A DNA stretch of 64,000 nt from CAYXWM01 sp964468805. Its GTDB lineage: Bacteria > Bacillota > Clostridia > Lachnospirales > WRBF01. The position numbers and the translations under genes were made by a program. Shown here in pieces: positions 1 to 9,012 of this stretch (the first letter of the stretch is position 1; each line of letters begins with the position of its first letter). Under the pieces are notes generated by a model, which was not told the DNA's origin, did no database searches, and was given only the letters and a program-made list of their open reading frames with translations. The stretch lies in contig CAYXWM010000001.1 in NCBI GenBank assembly GCA_964468805.1, positions 62,001 through 126,000 of the forward strand. The letters run 5' to 3'.

Positions 1-258
1 CTTATTTCCCTTATTGACATGATTATTGAGAGGAAAAAGTGTTTGGATGATGTTATCGGAAAAATTCCTTCGAAGGCAGAATTATTAAGCATCCTCAAAA
101 AGGCGGAAAATGTAGCATTTGTTCGGGATATATCTCTAGAGGGCAGGTATTTCCGTAACAACAAGGAAAAATTTATATCGTTGGACGATTCAACGGTTCC
201 TCTTTACGCTATAGCCGGTTCAGGGAAACATTGCATTAAGTATGCTGTTTCATTTTAA
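1..258 (+). CDS. C-terminal end of a baseplate-J-like protein (5'-truncated)
   Basis: The reading frame is open from base 1, so this is the last 85 codons of a gene that begins outside the window; the internal ATG at 19 is not a convincing start. The end of the protein contains a VPLYAIAGSGKH stretch that resembles the C-terminus of baseplate-J-type assembly proteins of contractile injection systems, where a final small domain closes with an IP/VPY-x-x-x-x-SGKH pattern. The next gene is another baseplate-J-like protein, and such loci often carry two in tandem. Assignment rests on this short match and on context, so another tail protein is possible. Confidence 0.5.
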   Translation, partial: LISLIDMIIERKKCLDDVIGKIPSKAELLSILKKAENVAFVRDISLEGRYFRNNKEKFISLDDSTVPLYAIAGSGKHCIKYAVSF

Positions 259-262
259 AAAC

Positions 263-317
263 ATAAGAGCAACCGCCTATGAAGCATAACACTTTCTATA
301 CATCTGTTAAGCTATAG
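263..317. repeat. Diverged copy of intergenic palindromic repeat (right half)
   Basis: It contains ATAAGAGC-AACCG followed by GAAGC and ends in GTTAAGCTATAG. The order and spacing match the right half of the palindromic elements at 37022-37112 and 58757-58895, but with many substitutions. No matching left arm is visible. Confidence 0.3.
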
Positions 318-342
318 TACTAAAAAAACAGTTGGTGAAAAT

Positions 343-2445
343 ATGTTGGAGATTCCAAACTTAGATAATCAAATGTTCCGGGAAATAGTGGATGGTGCAG
401 TTAAAAAAATTCGGACAGTTTATCCGCAATGGACAGATTATAATGAACACGATCCGGGTATTACCATTCTTGAGCTTTTCGCGTGGCTCAAGGAAATGGA
501 ACAGTATTATATAAACAGGATGACCGAAAGAAGCATAGAAAGTCTGCTTGCTTTGTTAAACTGCAGACCAAGACCGGCAGTTCCTTCAACAGCATCTGTC
601 TTATTTAACACTTCCATTCAAACAGAAGTTTTTAAGGGACAAGCTTTTTACAGTGAGGGTGGTGTGGTTTTTGAATCATTGCAGAACGAAAAGATTGGAG
701 ACGTATTTGTAGAAAATGTTCTGCTTAATTTGAAAGGTAAAACAGTGAATGTTCGGGAGGTTCAGCTAAGCGAAGGTATTGCTTTCGAAGCTTTTGAATA
801 TGACGACACCAAAGAAAACAGCTTTCTTATAGGATTTTCTTTTGTCGGCGGTACCGGTTTGGAGTTTTATTTTAAATTATTAAATAATTACCCAATTAAA
901 AGAAACCCATTTGAATCAGAAGCTTTTGCTGTCAGGCAACTTAGATGGGAATATGCAGTACAGTTAAATGACGGAATTACATACAAAGAATTAAAAGTAA
1001 TAAAAGATGAAACCGGCTCCCTTTCATTTTCGGGAAGTATAACCTTTGAGACACCTTTCGATTTTGGGAAAGTATCCGGTTTAGGCGGAGAAAGTAAATA
1101 TTGGATAAGATGTGTTTTAATAAAGCCGGGTTGTGAGGAGAGACCGGTAATCAGCAGAATATATGGCAGCAGGGTAAGGCTTATTCAAAGGGAAACCCTA
1201 TGCGAAAACAGAATTTTCCGCGTTGAGGCTACCGGTAAACCGGTTAATATTTGTTACGGATATGCTAAGGCTGATGACAATTTTCTGGTCTTTGAGAAAA
1301 AAGAAGATTTTTGGAGATTAGCTGATGTAAATTTTACTGTTGATTCAAGTGGATTAGCAACATTAAGTATACCCGGTTTGGTCTCAGACGAAATAATGGC
1401 GGTTAGGTTTAGCGGCGAAATATCCGGAAAATCGGTGTTGAGAATAAAGGGTTATCCGGGTCAGGCAAAGGCTGAATTTATAACTCGAGAGGGTCTTATG
1501 GACAGCGAATTGTCCATAATGGTAAAGAATGAATTTAATGCCTACGAAGTATGGAATTATAAAAAATACCTTGATGAAGCGGGGCCCTACGATAAGTGTT
1601 TTTCATACGATTGGGAACAGGGAGAAATCCTCTTTGGTGACAATGAGAACGGTGAAATGCCTCCGGATTCTGAAAACGACGTAATTGTAATTTCCTGCTA
1701 CGTAACGGGCGGTAAAAAAGGGATAGTTCCGGAAAACTCCATGTTGCCGTTAAGTTCCGGAAAAGACGGAACCATGATAAAACCTGAGATTATTTACTCC
1801 TCTTACGGTGTAAATAAGGAATCTGTTCACGATGCAAAACATAGATTTTCAGAAAAAGTTAAAAAATTAAGAAAAGCTGTAACTATGAATGACTATGAAA
1901 GAATTGCATTGGAAACGCCCGGAAGGAGAGTACTCTGTGCAAAGGCAATTCCTTGCTATGATGATTCAAACCCCGACAATTATTCCGAAACGGCGGTAAC
2001 AGTGGTTGCTCTGCCTTACTCCGGAAGGCCCGGAACTATGCCGGATAATGAATTTATCCGTGATATACAGAACTATTTGGATATGCACAGAACCGTTACC
2101 ACTAAAATTATTGTTGAAAAGCCTATATTTGTGGGAATTAATATATATTGTGAAACAGTTATAGGTGCTGTTTATGACAAAGAAAAAGTAAAAGCTGAAA
2201 TAGAGAGCATTATAAAAGCCTTGTTTGAAATAAATTCGCAACTTGACGCAAATAAAATCGGAAATGTGATAAAAGAAAGCGATATTATTATGAAAATCAG
2301 CACTGTTGAGGGAGTATTTCAAATAGCAAGATTAGCGGTGAATTCTGACAGTAATAATGTATCAAGGGATGCTCACGGCAACATAAGTATTACGGAAATT
2401 ATGGTTCCTTATTTGAAAGAGCTGGAGCTACACTTAATTGCATAA
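343..2445 (+). CDS. Baseplate J-like / putative baseplate assembly protein
   Basis: This 700-residue protein is a putative baseplate subunit of a phage-tail-like contractile injection system. The N-terminus carries the diagnostic HDPGITILELFAWL motif (about residues 36-49) of the large baseplate-assembly family; the C-terminal half from about residue 500 (KHRFSEKVKKLRKAVTMNDYE, then a beta-rich segment) resembles the gpJ/gp6-like wedge domain. The wedge would link the tail tube hub to the sheath. The ATG at 343 has a GGTGA ribosome site five bases upstream. It is followed 28 bases later by a tail-protein-I-like gene, the usual order in eCIS and T6SS-iv loci. Length is normal for the family. 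Confidence 0.88.
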   Translation: MLEIPNLDNQMFREIVDGAVKKIRTVYPQWTDYNEHDPGITILELFAWLKEMEQYYINRMTERSIESLLALLNCRPRPAVPSTASVLFNTSIQTEVFKGQAFYSEGGVVFESLQNEKIGDVFVENVLLNLKGKTVNVREVQLSEGIAFEAFEYDDTKENSFLIGFSFVGGTGLEFYFKLLNNYPIKRNPFESEAFAVRQLRWEYAVQLNDGITYKELKVIKDETGSLSFSGSITFETPFDFGKVSGLGGESKYWIRCVLIKPGCEERPVISRIYGSRVRLIQRETLCENRIFRVEATGKPVNICYGYAKADDNFLVFEKKEDFWRLADVNFTVDSSGLATLSIPGLVSDEIMAVRFSGEISGKSVLRIKGYPGQAKAEFITREGLMDSELSIMVKNEFNAYEVWNYKKYLDEAGPYDKCFSYDWEQGEILFGDNENGEMPPDSENDVIVISCYVTGGKKGIVPENSMLPLSSGKDGTMIKPEIIYSSYGVNKESVHDAKHRFSEKVKKLRKAVTMNDYERIALETPGRRVLCAKAIPCYDDSNPDNYSETAVTVVALPYSGRPGTMPDNEFIRDIQNYLDMHRTVTTKIIVEKPIFVGINIYCETVIGAVYDKEKVKAEIESIIKALFEINSQLDANKIGNVIKESDIIMKISTVEGVFQIARLAVNSDSNNVSRDAHGNISITEIMVPYLKELELHLIA

Positions 2446-2473
2446 GTGCAGAAGTGACCGGGAGTGATACTGA

Positions 2474-3640
2474 TTGGATAATAAAAGGTATTATATTACC
2501 ATAAACAGAAAAAGGGACTTTGACAGAGCATTTTTGCACAGGCTGGTTTCAAATAAGCATTCTATAGTCTATAAACCCGAAGAAACAGACGATTTGAACC
2601 TTTTTTCCGAAAGTTATTACATAAGCTTGTCTATAGACGGAAGAAGCGAAAGGTTTTTCTGGGACAGGATTCTTCTGGATATAATACTGCCGCAAAACGC
2701 TTCATTTACGGTTTCGGCATATGCTTCCGACAAAACCGTTGTATACACAACCGATATAAACGGCGAAGAACAACTCATTGATTTAGATGAATATTTATCG
2801 GATGAAAATATTGATGCAAGAGAAAAATTACAATTCACGTCCCGTCTTTTCAAAGATATATTCTCCAATGCCTGCGATGGTTATATAAATCTGAAAGGCA
2901 GATATATTTGGCTACGTTTAGCCTTTGTCATGACAAACGCCGATGAACTTGAAATTCGCAAGATTAAGCTTCTTGCGGCAAAGGAACGAATAACGGACTA
3001 TCTTCCCGAAATTTATAGGAAAGACAGTGCTGAAAATGATTTCTTTAAAAGGTTTATGGCTATATTCGACAATATATTCTTTGACATAGAAAATAAAGTC
3101 GACCTTATGGGAAAAACAATGGATTTTGAATATGCAGAAGGCGACCTCTTAAAATACCTGGCGATGTTTATCGGTATTAATGACATAAATAATTTGGATG
3201 ATGAGGGCATCAGGGACTTAATCCGCTATTCTGCTGAAGGTTTTTCCTATATAGGCACAAAAAAGGGAATAGAAGACACAGTATTTCGCCTGTTGGGCGA
3301 AATCCCAAATATAATAGAACACTTTGAAATTCAAAAAATGTTAACAAGCGGAAAAGACAAGGAGCTTTACAAGAAACTTTTCGGCGATAATGCACACAGG
3401 TTTTTTATAATGGTTTCAGAAAAATCAATATTAAAGCTGGGAAAAGATTATGGTGCAATGGTCAGAAGGATAGAAAAAGTAATTCCTGCCGGTACATGTT
3501 TTGAAATGATAATTTTAAGGCCAAGAGCAGTTTTGAATCACCATTCCTACCTGGGCGTAAACTCCTGCGTTACGGATTATAAGGGTGCAACGCTGGATAC
3601 TGAAGGTTCTGTGTCATACGGGACTTTTATTGGAGGGTAA
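2474..3640 (+). CDS. Phage tail protein I-like (baseplate) protein
   Basis: 388 residues. The central segment ERITDYLPEIYRKD (about 172-185) followed by a helical region with AMFIGIND and a YIGTKKGIEDTVFRLLGE motif is characteristic of the tail-protein-I (P2 gpI) family found beside baseplate J in contractile systems; it forms part of the baseplate wedge. The start is TTG at 2474 with GGGAG about nine bases upstream. The N-terminal 160 residues form an extra domain I do not recognise. It sits between the baseplate-J gene and the 'NRYFYGKMLT' gene, all on the plus strand with gaps under 30 bases, so co-transcription is likely. Confidence 0.85.
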   Translation: MDNKRYYITINRKRDFDRAFLHRLVSNKHSIVYKPEETDDLNLFSESYYISLSIDGRSERFFWDRILLDIILPQNASFTVSAYASDKTVVYTTDINGEEQLIDLDEYLSDENIDAREKLQFTSRLFKDIFSNACDGYINLKGRYIWLRLAFVMTNADELEIRKIKLLAAKERITDYLPEIYRKDSAENDFFKRFMAIFDNIFFDIENKVDLMGKTMDFEYAEGDLLKYLAMFIGINDINNLDDEGIRDLIRYSAEGFSYIGTKKGIEDTVFRLLGEIPNIIEHFEIQKMLTSGKDKELYKKLFGDNAHRFFIMVSEKSILKLGKDYGAMVRRIEKVIPAGTCFEMIILRPRAVLNHHSYLGVNSCVTDYKGATLDTEGSVSYGTFIGG

Positions 3641-3643
3641 ACA

Positions 3644-5455
3644 ATGAAAAACAAGACTTTCTTCCCTTTCGAGAGAAATCGTTACTTTTATGGAAAAATG
3701 CTGACGGCAAGGGATCTTGAGACTGAACAAAGGTACTTTAACGATAAAAGAAGAACTGTAAATAAAGCTGTTTTTGGCGTAGGGATAGTAACCGGTCTGG
3801 GTACTTATATAAACGATGAATCTTCTGTTTCGGTTGAATCGGGCTTGGCTTTTGATTATACAGGCAGAGAGATAGTGGTAGATACTTCTCCGGTAAAAAA
3901 GATAATGGCAATAGAAGGTTATGATACACTGGCCGGTTCAGAACAATGTTATTTATGTCTATCATACAATGAAACCGACAGAGAACCGGTAAGTGCCATA
4001 GGTATAAGGGACAGAGAAAGCGATGAATTCAATAAAATCCGCGAAAACTACAGACTCTATCTTGATAATTCAACCCCTAATTTTGCTGCAATATATGAGG
4101 ACAGCGGAAGGAATTACGTTGATATTGTTTATAACACAGACGATTTGGTTGTTGTCCAGATTCTTCCCAAGATTGCTGTTGTAGATAGAGATTTTATTGT
4201 AGGTTACATTGCGGTTAAAAATATAAGCAAGCCGGCTCTGGGTTTGAAAATTTCCTTTGAATCGGATTATCTGGGAGTAGACACAGGAGAAACTGTTGGG
4301 CTAAGTTATAACGAAAACGACAAAGACAGGCAAGGAGTAATTAAGACTTTTTTCCCGCTTACCGTTAAAGGGTCTTCGGATACACAAATTCCTTGGTCCA
4401 AAACTCCCGTAAAAATAACTGTGACTATGGGCGACACAAGTAAAACCGTGGATTTTTCCACAGTGCGAAACATTAATATTTGCAGGACAACCGAAGAGGC
4501 AGAGCGTTTTTACAATATGAGAATAAGCAGCCTTAACGAAATTTACTCCGGAGATGAAACTCCAATATATCTTGCTAAAATCGATTATGGAGAAGCCGGC
4601 TCCATACATGTATTGAGGAAAGTATTTTCGCATCCCTTTGACCAATATATTAATAAATCCGGGTATGAACAAAATCTCCATACAAGCCCAAACAGTAGTT
4701 TTGCAGTGGAGAGAGCGGAATCTTCCATAAAAATGCTTGACTATTGGCAGAAACCGGAGGTTGATGTAAATTACGACCCAAAGTCAAAAAGTCTTGCTTT
4801 TAATTTTTGGATGCCCTCCTTAGAAGCATATGATTATGCCACTTCTTCGGGTATGCTTAAAATACCCCTAACAGGAGTAATTAAGGTTAATTCCAGGTTT
4901 TTTTCAGATGATTTGCCTCATAATCTTGGAGTGGGCGATGTTTCCCTTACCCTTTCGGCTGAATTTGATTCTGACGAAGGCGGCTCAGAGGGAGATAGAA
5001 AACTTCTTTTCGGCAACGGAGAAGTTTTTGCGAAATCCGGATACAAATCCGTTCCTAAAGTAGAACTGGCAGCAGTTTTAAATCCTGAAAAGGGAACCTT
5101 TAAAGTGGGGGTTTGGTGTAAGGACTTTGTACCCGGCAGAGAGCTGACGGTAAAATGGTTTGCATATAAACCAACCAGAGACTCTGCGTCCACGGTTAAA
5201 TTTACTAAGCCTACCATAAAAATTATCCCCGAAATGAAGAAAATTAAGGTTCGTGAACAGGTATCCTTTAAAGCGGATGTTCAGGGGACACCTGACAAAA
5301 ACGTAATTTGGGAAGTAAAAGATACAGATGGCGGAGTAATAGATTCAAAAGGTGTTTACCGTGCACCCAGTATTCCCGGCATTTATGAGATTACTTCAAG
5401 GAGCAGTGCAGATACGGATGTATATTCAAGTGCGTTTGTTATAGTGGAAGAATAG
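3644..5455 (+). CDS. Injection-system structural protein with C-terminal Ig-like domain
   Basis: 603 residues, ATG preceded by GGAGGG. The start of the protein (about residues 10-60: NRYFYGKMLTARDLETEQRY, then a NKAVFGVGIVTGLG stretch) is a signature recurrent in contractile-injection-system loci, where it lies next to baseplate genes. Its exact structural role is not established, and I infer a baseplate or tail-tip component. The last ~85 residues (IIPEMKKIKVREQVSFKADV onward, ending in a YEITSRSSAD stretch) look like a bacterial Ig-like (BIG2-type) domain, which could mediate surface or target contact. It is followed directly by the next gene, with the stop and a GTG only three bases apart. 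Confidence 0.7.
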   Translation: MKNKTFFPFERNRYFYGKMLTARDLETEQRYFNDKRRTVNKAVFGVGIVTGLGTYINDESSVSVESGLAFDYTGREIVVDTSPVKKIMAIEGYDTLAGSEQCYLCLSYNETDREPVSAIGIRDRESDEFNKIRENYRLYLDNSTPNFAAIYEDSGRNYVDIVYNTDDLVVVQILPKIAVVDRDFIVGYIAVKNISKPALGLKISFESDYLGVDTGETVGLSYNENDKDRQGVIKTFFPLTVKGSSDTQIPWSKTPVKITVTMGDTSKTVDFSTVRNINICRTTEEAERFYNMRISSLNEIYSGDETPIYLAKIDYGEAGSIHVLRKVFSHPFDQYINKSGYEQNLHTSPNSSFAVERAESSIKMLDYWQKPEVDVNYDPKSKSLAFNFWMPSLEAYDYATSSGMLKIPLTGVIKVNSRFFSDDLPHNLGVGDVSLTLSAEFDSDEGGSEGDRKLLFGNGEVFAKSGYKSVPKVELAAVLNPEKGTFKVGVWCKDFVPGRELTVKWFAYKPTRDSASTVKFTKPTIKIIPEMKKIKVREQVSFKADVQGTPDKNVIWEVKDTDGGVIDSKGVYRAPSIPGIYEITSRSSADTDVYSSAFVIVEE

Positions 5456-5464
5456 GTGAGTAAT

Positions 5465-6202
5465 ATGCAGACACTTTTATGCGGAGGCAGGTATAAAAAA
5501 ATTGAGTGCGTATTTAATTCCGGTGGTATTCAAGTATACATTTGCAATGACGTATACGAAAAAAATACATACAGTCCCTATATTTTAAATGTGTATCACA
5601 ATAAACTCTTTATAAAAAAATACTTACCTGTCATCTATGATATGGAGAGTTCATTGTATGCTGATTTTCGGGAAACTCATATAGGGCCGGATACATTAAC
5701 CACCGTATTCAGATACCATGCCGGTGAAAAACCGGAAGAATTCTTTTCAAAAGTAAGCCCCGCTGATTTTGAAACAAGGTCTGCATATGCAAAGAGCTTC
5801 CTGGAGGAATGTATGATTTTTAAACTTCTTCCGGAAGACGTAGCCAATATGGTTATTAAAAAGGACAATTTCCGAGTATTACCCAATAACAGAGAAATTA
5901 AAGTAAATTTTATAATGCTTCCCGAAAATACTTGCAAAACTGTCACAGAGCTTTCATATGACATACTTGCGGAGATATTTCCCAAAAGCCGGTTTCTGCC
6001 GGAGATAATACAAGATTATCTAAATGATTATAGGAACGGCAAGTTTGAGGATATTGCAGAAGCTTTTTCTGTTTATAAACAAGTGCTGCCACAGGCTCTA
6101 AGTCGTTATGAAGAATTGATTAGAGAGACGAATTTTGCGTACGGGAAAAGAATGCTTGTCAGTTATCTCAAAAGAAAATTTCGCAGAAAGAGAAAAGGGT
6201 GA
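5465..6202 (+). CDS. Conserved protein of injection-system locus, function unknown
   Basis: About 245 residues, no signal peptide or membrane segment, and a strongly basic C-terminus (SYLKRKFRRKRKG). I chose ATG 5465 because AGGTGA lies five bases upstream; a GTG at 5456 in the same frame would overlap that site. The N-terminal pattern (YKKIECVFNSGGIQVYICND, then YILNVYHNKLFIKKYLP) is weakly reminiscent of the N-lobe of protein-kinase-like folds, but I see no catalytic HRD or DFG motif, so at most it is a pseudokinase. It lies between a structural gene and a membrane sensor, overlapping neither by more than four bases. Confidence 0.6.
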   Translation: MQTLLCGGRYKKIECVFNSGGIQVYICNDVYEKNTYSPYILNVYHNKLFIKKYLPVIYDMESSLYADFRETHIGPDTLTTVFRYHAGEKPEEFFSKVSPADFETRSAYAKSFLEECMIFKLLPEDVANMVIKKDNFRVLPNNREIKVNFIMLPENTCKTVTELSYDILAEIFPKSRFLPEIIQDYLNDYRNGKFEDIAEAFSVYKQVLPQALSRYEELIRETNFAYGKRMLVSYLKRKFRRKRKG

Positions 6203-6210
6203 ATTTGGAT

Positions 6211-8940
6211 ATGTTCAAGAAAATACTTAGCTTTACAGTTATTCTGTTTTCATTATCCTTAATAGCCTTTGCTGTATGGCAGGACTCAATTTTTTCCGTA
6301 CTGTTACAAAGTAGTGATAAAACTGCTGTGAATTACGCCTATTCATCGGACAGAAGCGGCATGGTTTACTTTATGAGGAAGGAAAACAATGGGCAATTTC
6401 TCTGTGCTGTGGATTCTACCGGATCGTCTGTTTTAAAGAAGAACGTAACCGAGCAAATTGAATGGGATTCTTTTGTGGATTCTATTTATGTTGACAATGA
6501 AAAAAATATTATAATTACTCAATATGGTATGAATCCTGTTTCGGGTTGGATTGAATATGTAAGGATTCATATGTTCAGAGAAGACGGAACATATTATGAC
6601 GAGATATTCAATCATGACTTATCCCATTATAAAGATGGACGTTACAAAAAAATATCTTCAATAAGTGAAGATGAACGAAACATTATTTTTGGGTTTAACA
6701 ATGAGGGCACAATAGAAGAATATAAGCTTTTGAAAGGCGGCGGAGAACCCCTTACCAAAATGGCTGAATATACACTTACAGCACCGGAGCAAAAGGAACT
6801 GACAGCTTTTTGTTCTCTGCCCAACGAAGGTATTATAATAAACAACGCAACCGGCGTAAAAATTATGGACGGAAATGACGTTAAATCCGTAGAAATTTCC
6901 GATAAAGGTATTTACATAGAAAATTTCTTTTATTGCAACGGAACAGTTTATTTTTATGACAGACTATCCGGAGGAATTTATTCAAATCCCGGATATAACG
7001 AGGATTTTTTGCTTGAGTTTGCAGGAACCAGGTCTTTAACTACAGGGGATAATATTCCATTTGAGAAGTTAACCAATGTCAGCGTTAACCCGTCCGGGAA
7101 CATTACCGGGGTTTATGAAAAGCTTGACGGTGCAAGCATTTATATGGGTGGAGCAACTTACTTTACAAAGGTTGCAGAAATATCAAACCGAAAAGAGCCG
7201 GATCTTAATTTTTGGTTGTTTTTTTCGGCGGTAGTAATAGGTGTGGTAATACTGTCTGTTTTAATGTGGGATTTTTTTACGGGCTTTATGAATATGAAGT
7301 TGTCCATTCTTGCCAGACAGACATTATTAATAATTTTGGTGCTTTATTCGGCTCTTTATTTTACCACCGGTTATTACCTTATACCGGATATATCCTCCGG
7401 TATGTATGAAACCCAAAAAAGCAAAATGCTGTCCGTGGCAGATATTTTTATGTCGTTTACTAAGGCAATGTCGGATGATATGGGTGTTAAGGCAGAGAAC
7501 TTGGCTTTGATCGTTGAGAGATACGGTGAGGAATATTCTATAGACAGAGGAATTTTATCCTCCGAAACAATAGACAGATTCAAAACCCACTTATTTACGG
7601 TGGATAATGAGGGAATACCTCGAATACTGGCTTCAAACGACCGATATTCAAAAGGTTACAATCTTGACAGCCTTTTAAGCGGAAAAAAAATTTCAGACAT
7701 TGAAGCGGGAGTGTATACGGAAAGCGCCGATATGACAGGTCGAAAGCTAATACTGGTGCTAAACACGGATGAAGTTGCGGAAGGAAAACCGGTGAAGCTT
7801 TGTGTCATAGGCAATCTTACCGGGATAGACGAGTTTTTGTCGGAAATAGAAAGAAATATTGTTACTTTCATGTTTGTTACAGCTATTCTTCTTGTAGTTG
7901 TGCTTACGGCAGTGGAAATGTTCAGTCTGTTTAATCTAAAGAAACTCAAGAAAAATGTTGAAGACATAACCGGGGGTAATTATGATGTGGAAATTACTAT
8001 TAAATCCGGAGACGAGATTGAAGAATTAGCCGATTCTCTAAATGACCTTAAAAACAATATACGGCAAGTTACAATGGAGCTTAAGCAGGTAAATAAAGCA
8101 TATCTTCCGTTTATACCGGAAAGATTTCTTGAGATACTGGGAAGATACAGCATGGAAGGAATAAACAGAAATTTACGTCAGTATAAAACCGGTATTTATA
8201 TATTGTGTCTGTATCTGAGGTTTCCGGATAACACGGGAATGGATAATGCCGGAAGCAACCTTGACGCAATAAATCTTATCCTGGAGCAAGTAGTTCCTGT
8301 TATAAACGATAATAAGGGCACGGTTTTTAATTTTAGATATGAAGGTTTTGATGCAGTTTTTGAAGACGGCCCTGATATTGCACTTTCAGCAGCACTTAAA
8401 ATAAGAGACTCCGTAAAAGCAATAAACGAAGAAAATCTCTTATTTAACGACAGAAGAGTAACCGATGTAAGAATTGTTCTTGCTAAAACCAATGCTATTT
8501 TTGGCTTTATCGGAGACGAAAGCAGAATGCAGCCCATAGCAGTTTCCGAACGCTTGACAGTAACCGATGGAATAGCGGAAATTTGCTTTGAATCTGATGT
8601 TTATATTGTTGCGATTGAAGATTTTACGGAAAATCTGCAACAAAATACATATCAGTCAAGACGTATAGGTAATGTTTTGGTAAAAGGTAAGAAAATCGAA
8701 TTGTTTGACATATACGACTCTGACCCCTATTCCCTATTACGTCTAAAATCCACTTTTGAAGATACGTTTAGGGTTGCGTTATTCTGTTTTGAAAACGGTG
8801 ATTTTGAAAAAGCTAAGAATTTGTTCATGGAAATAATTAAGTTCTCCTCGGAGGATGGGATATCAAAGCATTATATGTATCTATCGGAACATAATATACG
8901 CAGTGAGGCAAAGTTGGATACGTTTACCATATATAGTTAA
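6211..8940 (+). CDS. Membrane sensor with HAMP and degenerate class III nucleotidyl cyclase-like domain
   Basis: About 909 residues from ATG 6211 (AGGGTGA eight bases upstream; in-frame GTG at 6199 is less well placed). Layout: an N-terminal membrane anchor, a ~300-residue extracytoplasmic beta-rich region, two membrane segments near residues 335-390, a second extracytoplasmic region, a further membrane segment near 550-570, a HAMP linker with coiled coil, then a cyclase-like domain starting at YLPFIPERFLEIL. The cyclase core appears degenerate: the strand that normally carries the first metal-binding Asp reads YILCLYLRFPD, and the GD-x-x-x-A-x-F motif reads YEGFDAVF. The C-terminus is helical and TPR-like. 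It probably senses or couples envelope signals to the adjacent injection system. Confidence 0.72.
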   Translation: MFKKILSFTVILFSLSLIAFAVWQDSIFSVLLQSSDKTAVNYAYSSDRSGMVYFMRKENNGQFLCAVDSTGSSVLKKNVTEQIEWDSFVDSIYVDNEKNIIITQYGMNPVSGWIEYVRIHMFREDGTYYDEIFNHDLSHYKDGRYKKISSISEDERNIIFGFNNEGTIEEYKLLKGGGEPLTKMAEYTLTAPEQKELTAFCSLPNEGIIINNATGVKIMDGNDVKSVEISDKGIYIENFFYCNGTVYFYDRLSGGIYSNPGYNEDFLLEFAGTRSLTTGDNIPFEKLTNVSVNPSGNITGVYEKLDGASIYMGGATYFTKVAEISNRKEPDLNFWLFFSAVVIGVVILSVLMWDFFTGFMNMKLSILARQTLLIILVLYSALYFTTGYYLIPDISSGMYETQKSKMLSVADIFMSFTKAMSDDMGVKAENLALIVERYGEEYSIDRGILSSETIDRFKTHLFTVDNEGIPRILASNDRYSKGYNLDSLLSGKKISDIEAGVYTESADMTGRKLILVLNTDEVAEGKPVKLCVIGNLTGIDEFLSEIERNIVTFMFVTAILLVVVLTAVEMFSLFNLKKLKKNVEDITGGNYDVEITIKSGDEIEELADSLNDLKNNIRQVTMELKQVNKAYLPFIPERFLEILGRYSMEGINRNLRQYKTGIYILCLYLRFPDNTGMDNAGSNLDAINLILEQVVPVINDNKGTVFNFRYEGFDAVFEDGPDIALSAALKIRDSVKAINEENLLFNDRRVTDVRIVLAKTNAIFGFIGDESRMQPIAVSERLTVTDGIAEICFESDVYIVAIEDFTENLQQNTYQSRRIGNVLVKGKKIELFDIYDSDPYSLLRLKSTFEDTFRVALFCFENGDFEKAKNLFMEIIKFSSEDGISKHYMYLSEHNIRSEAKLDTFTIYS

Positions 8941-9012
8941 ATAAGCTAAGACATATTTTCACAGTGGTAAGTGACCGGTAGTATAAAGTTATCCTTGTAA
9001 AGGTGGATTAAT

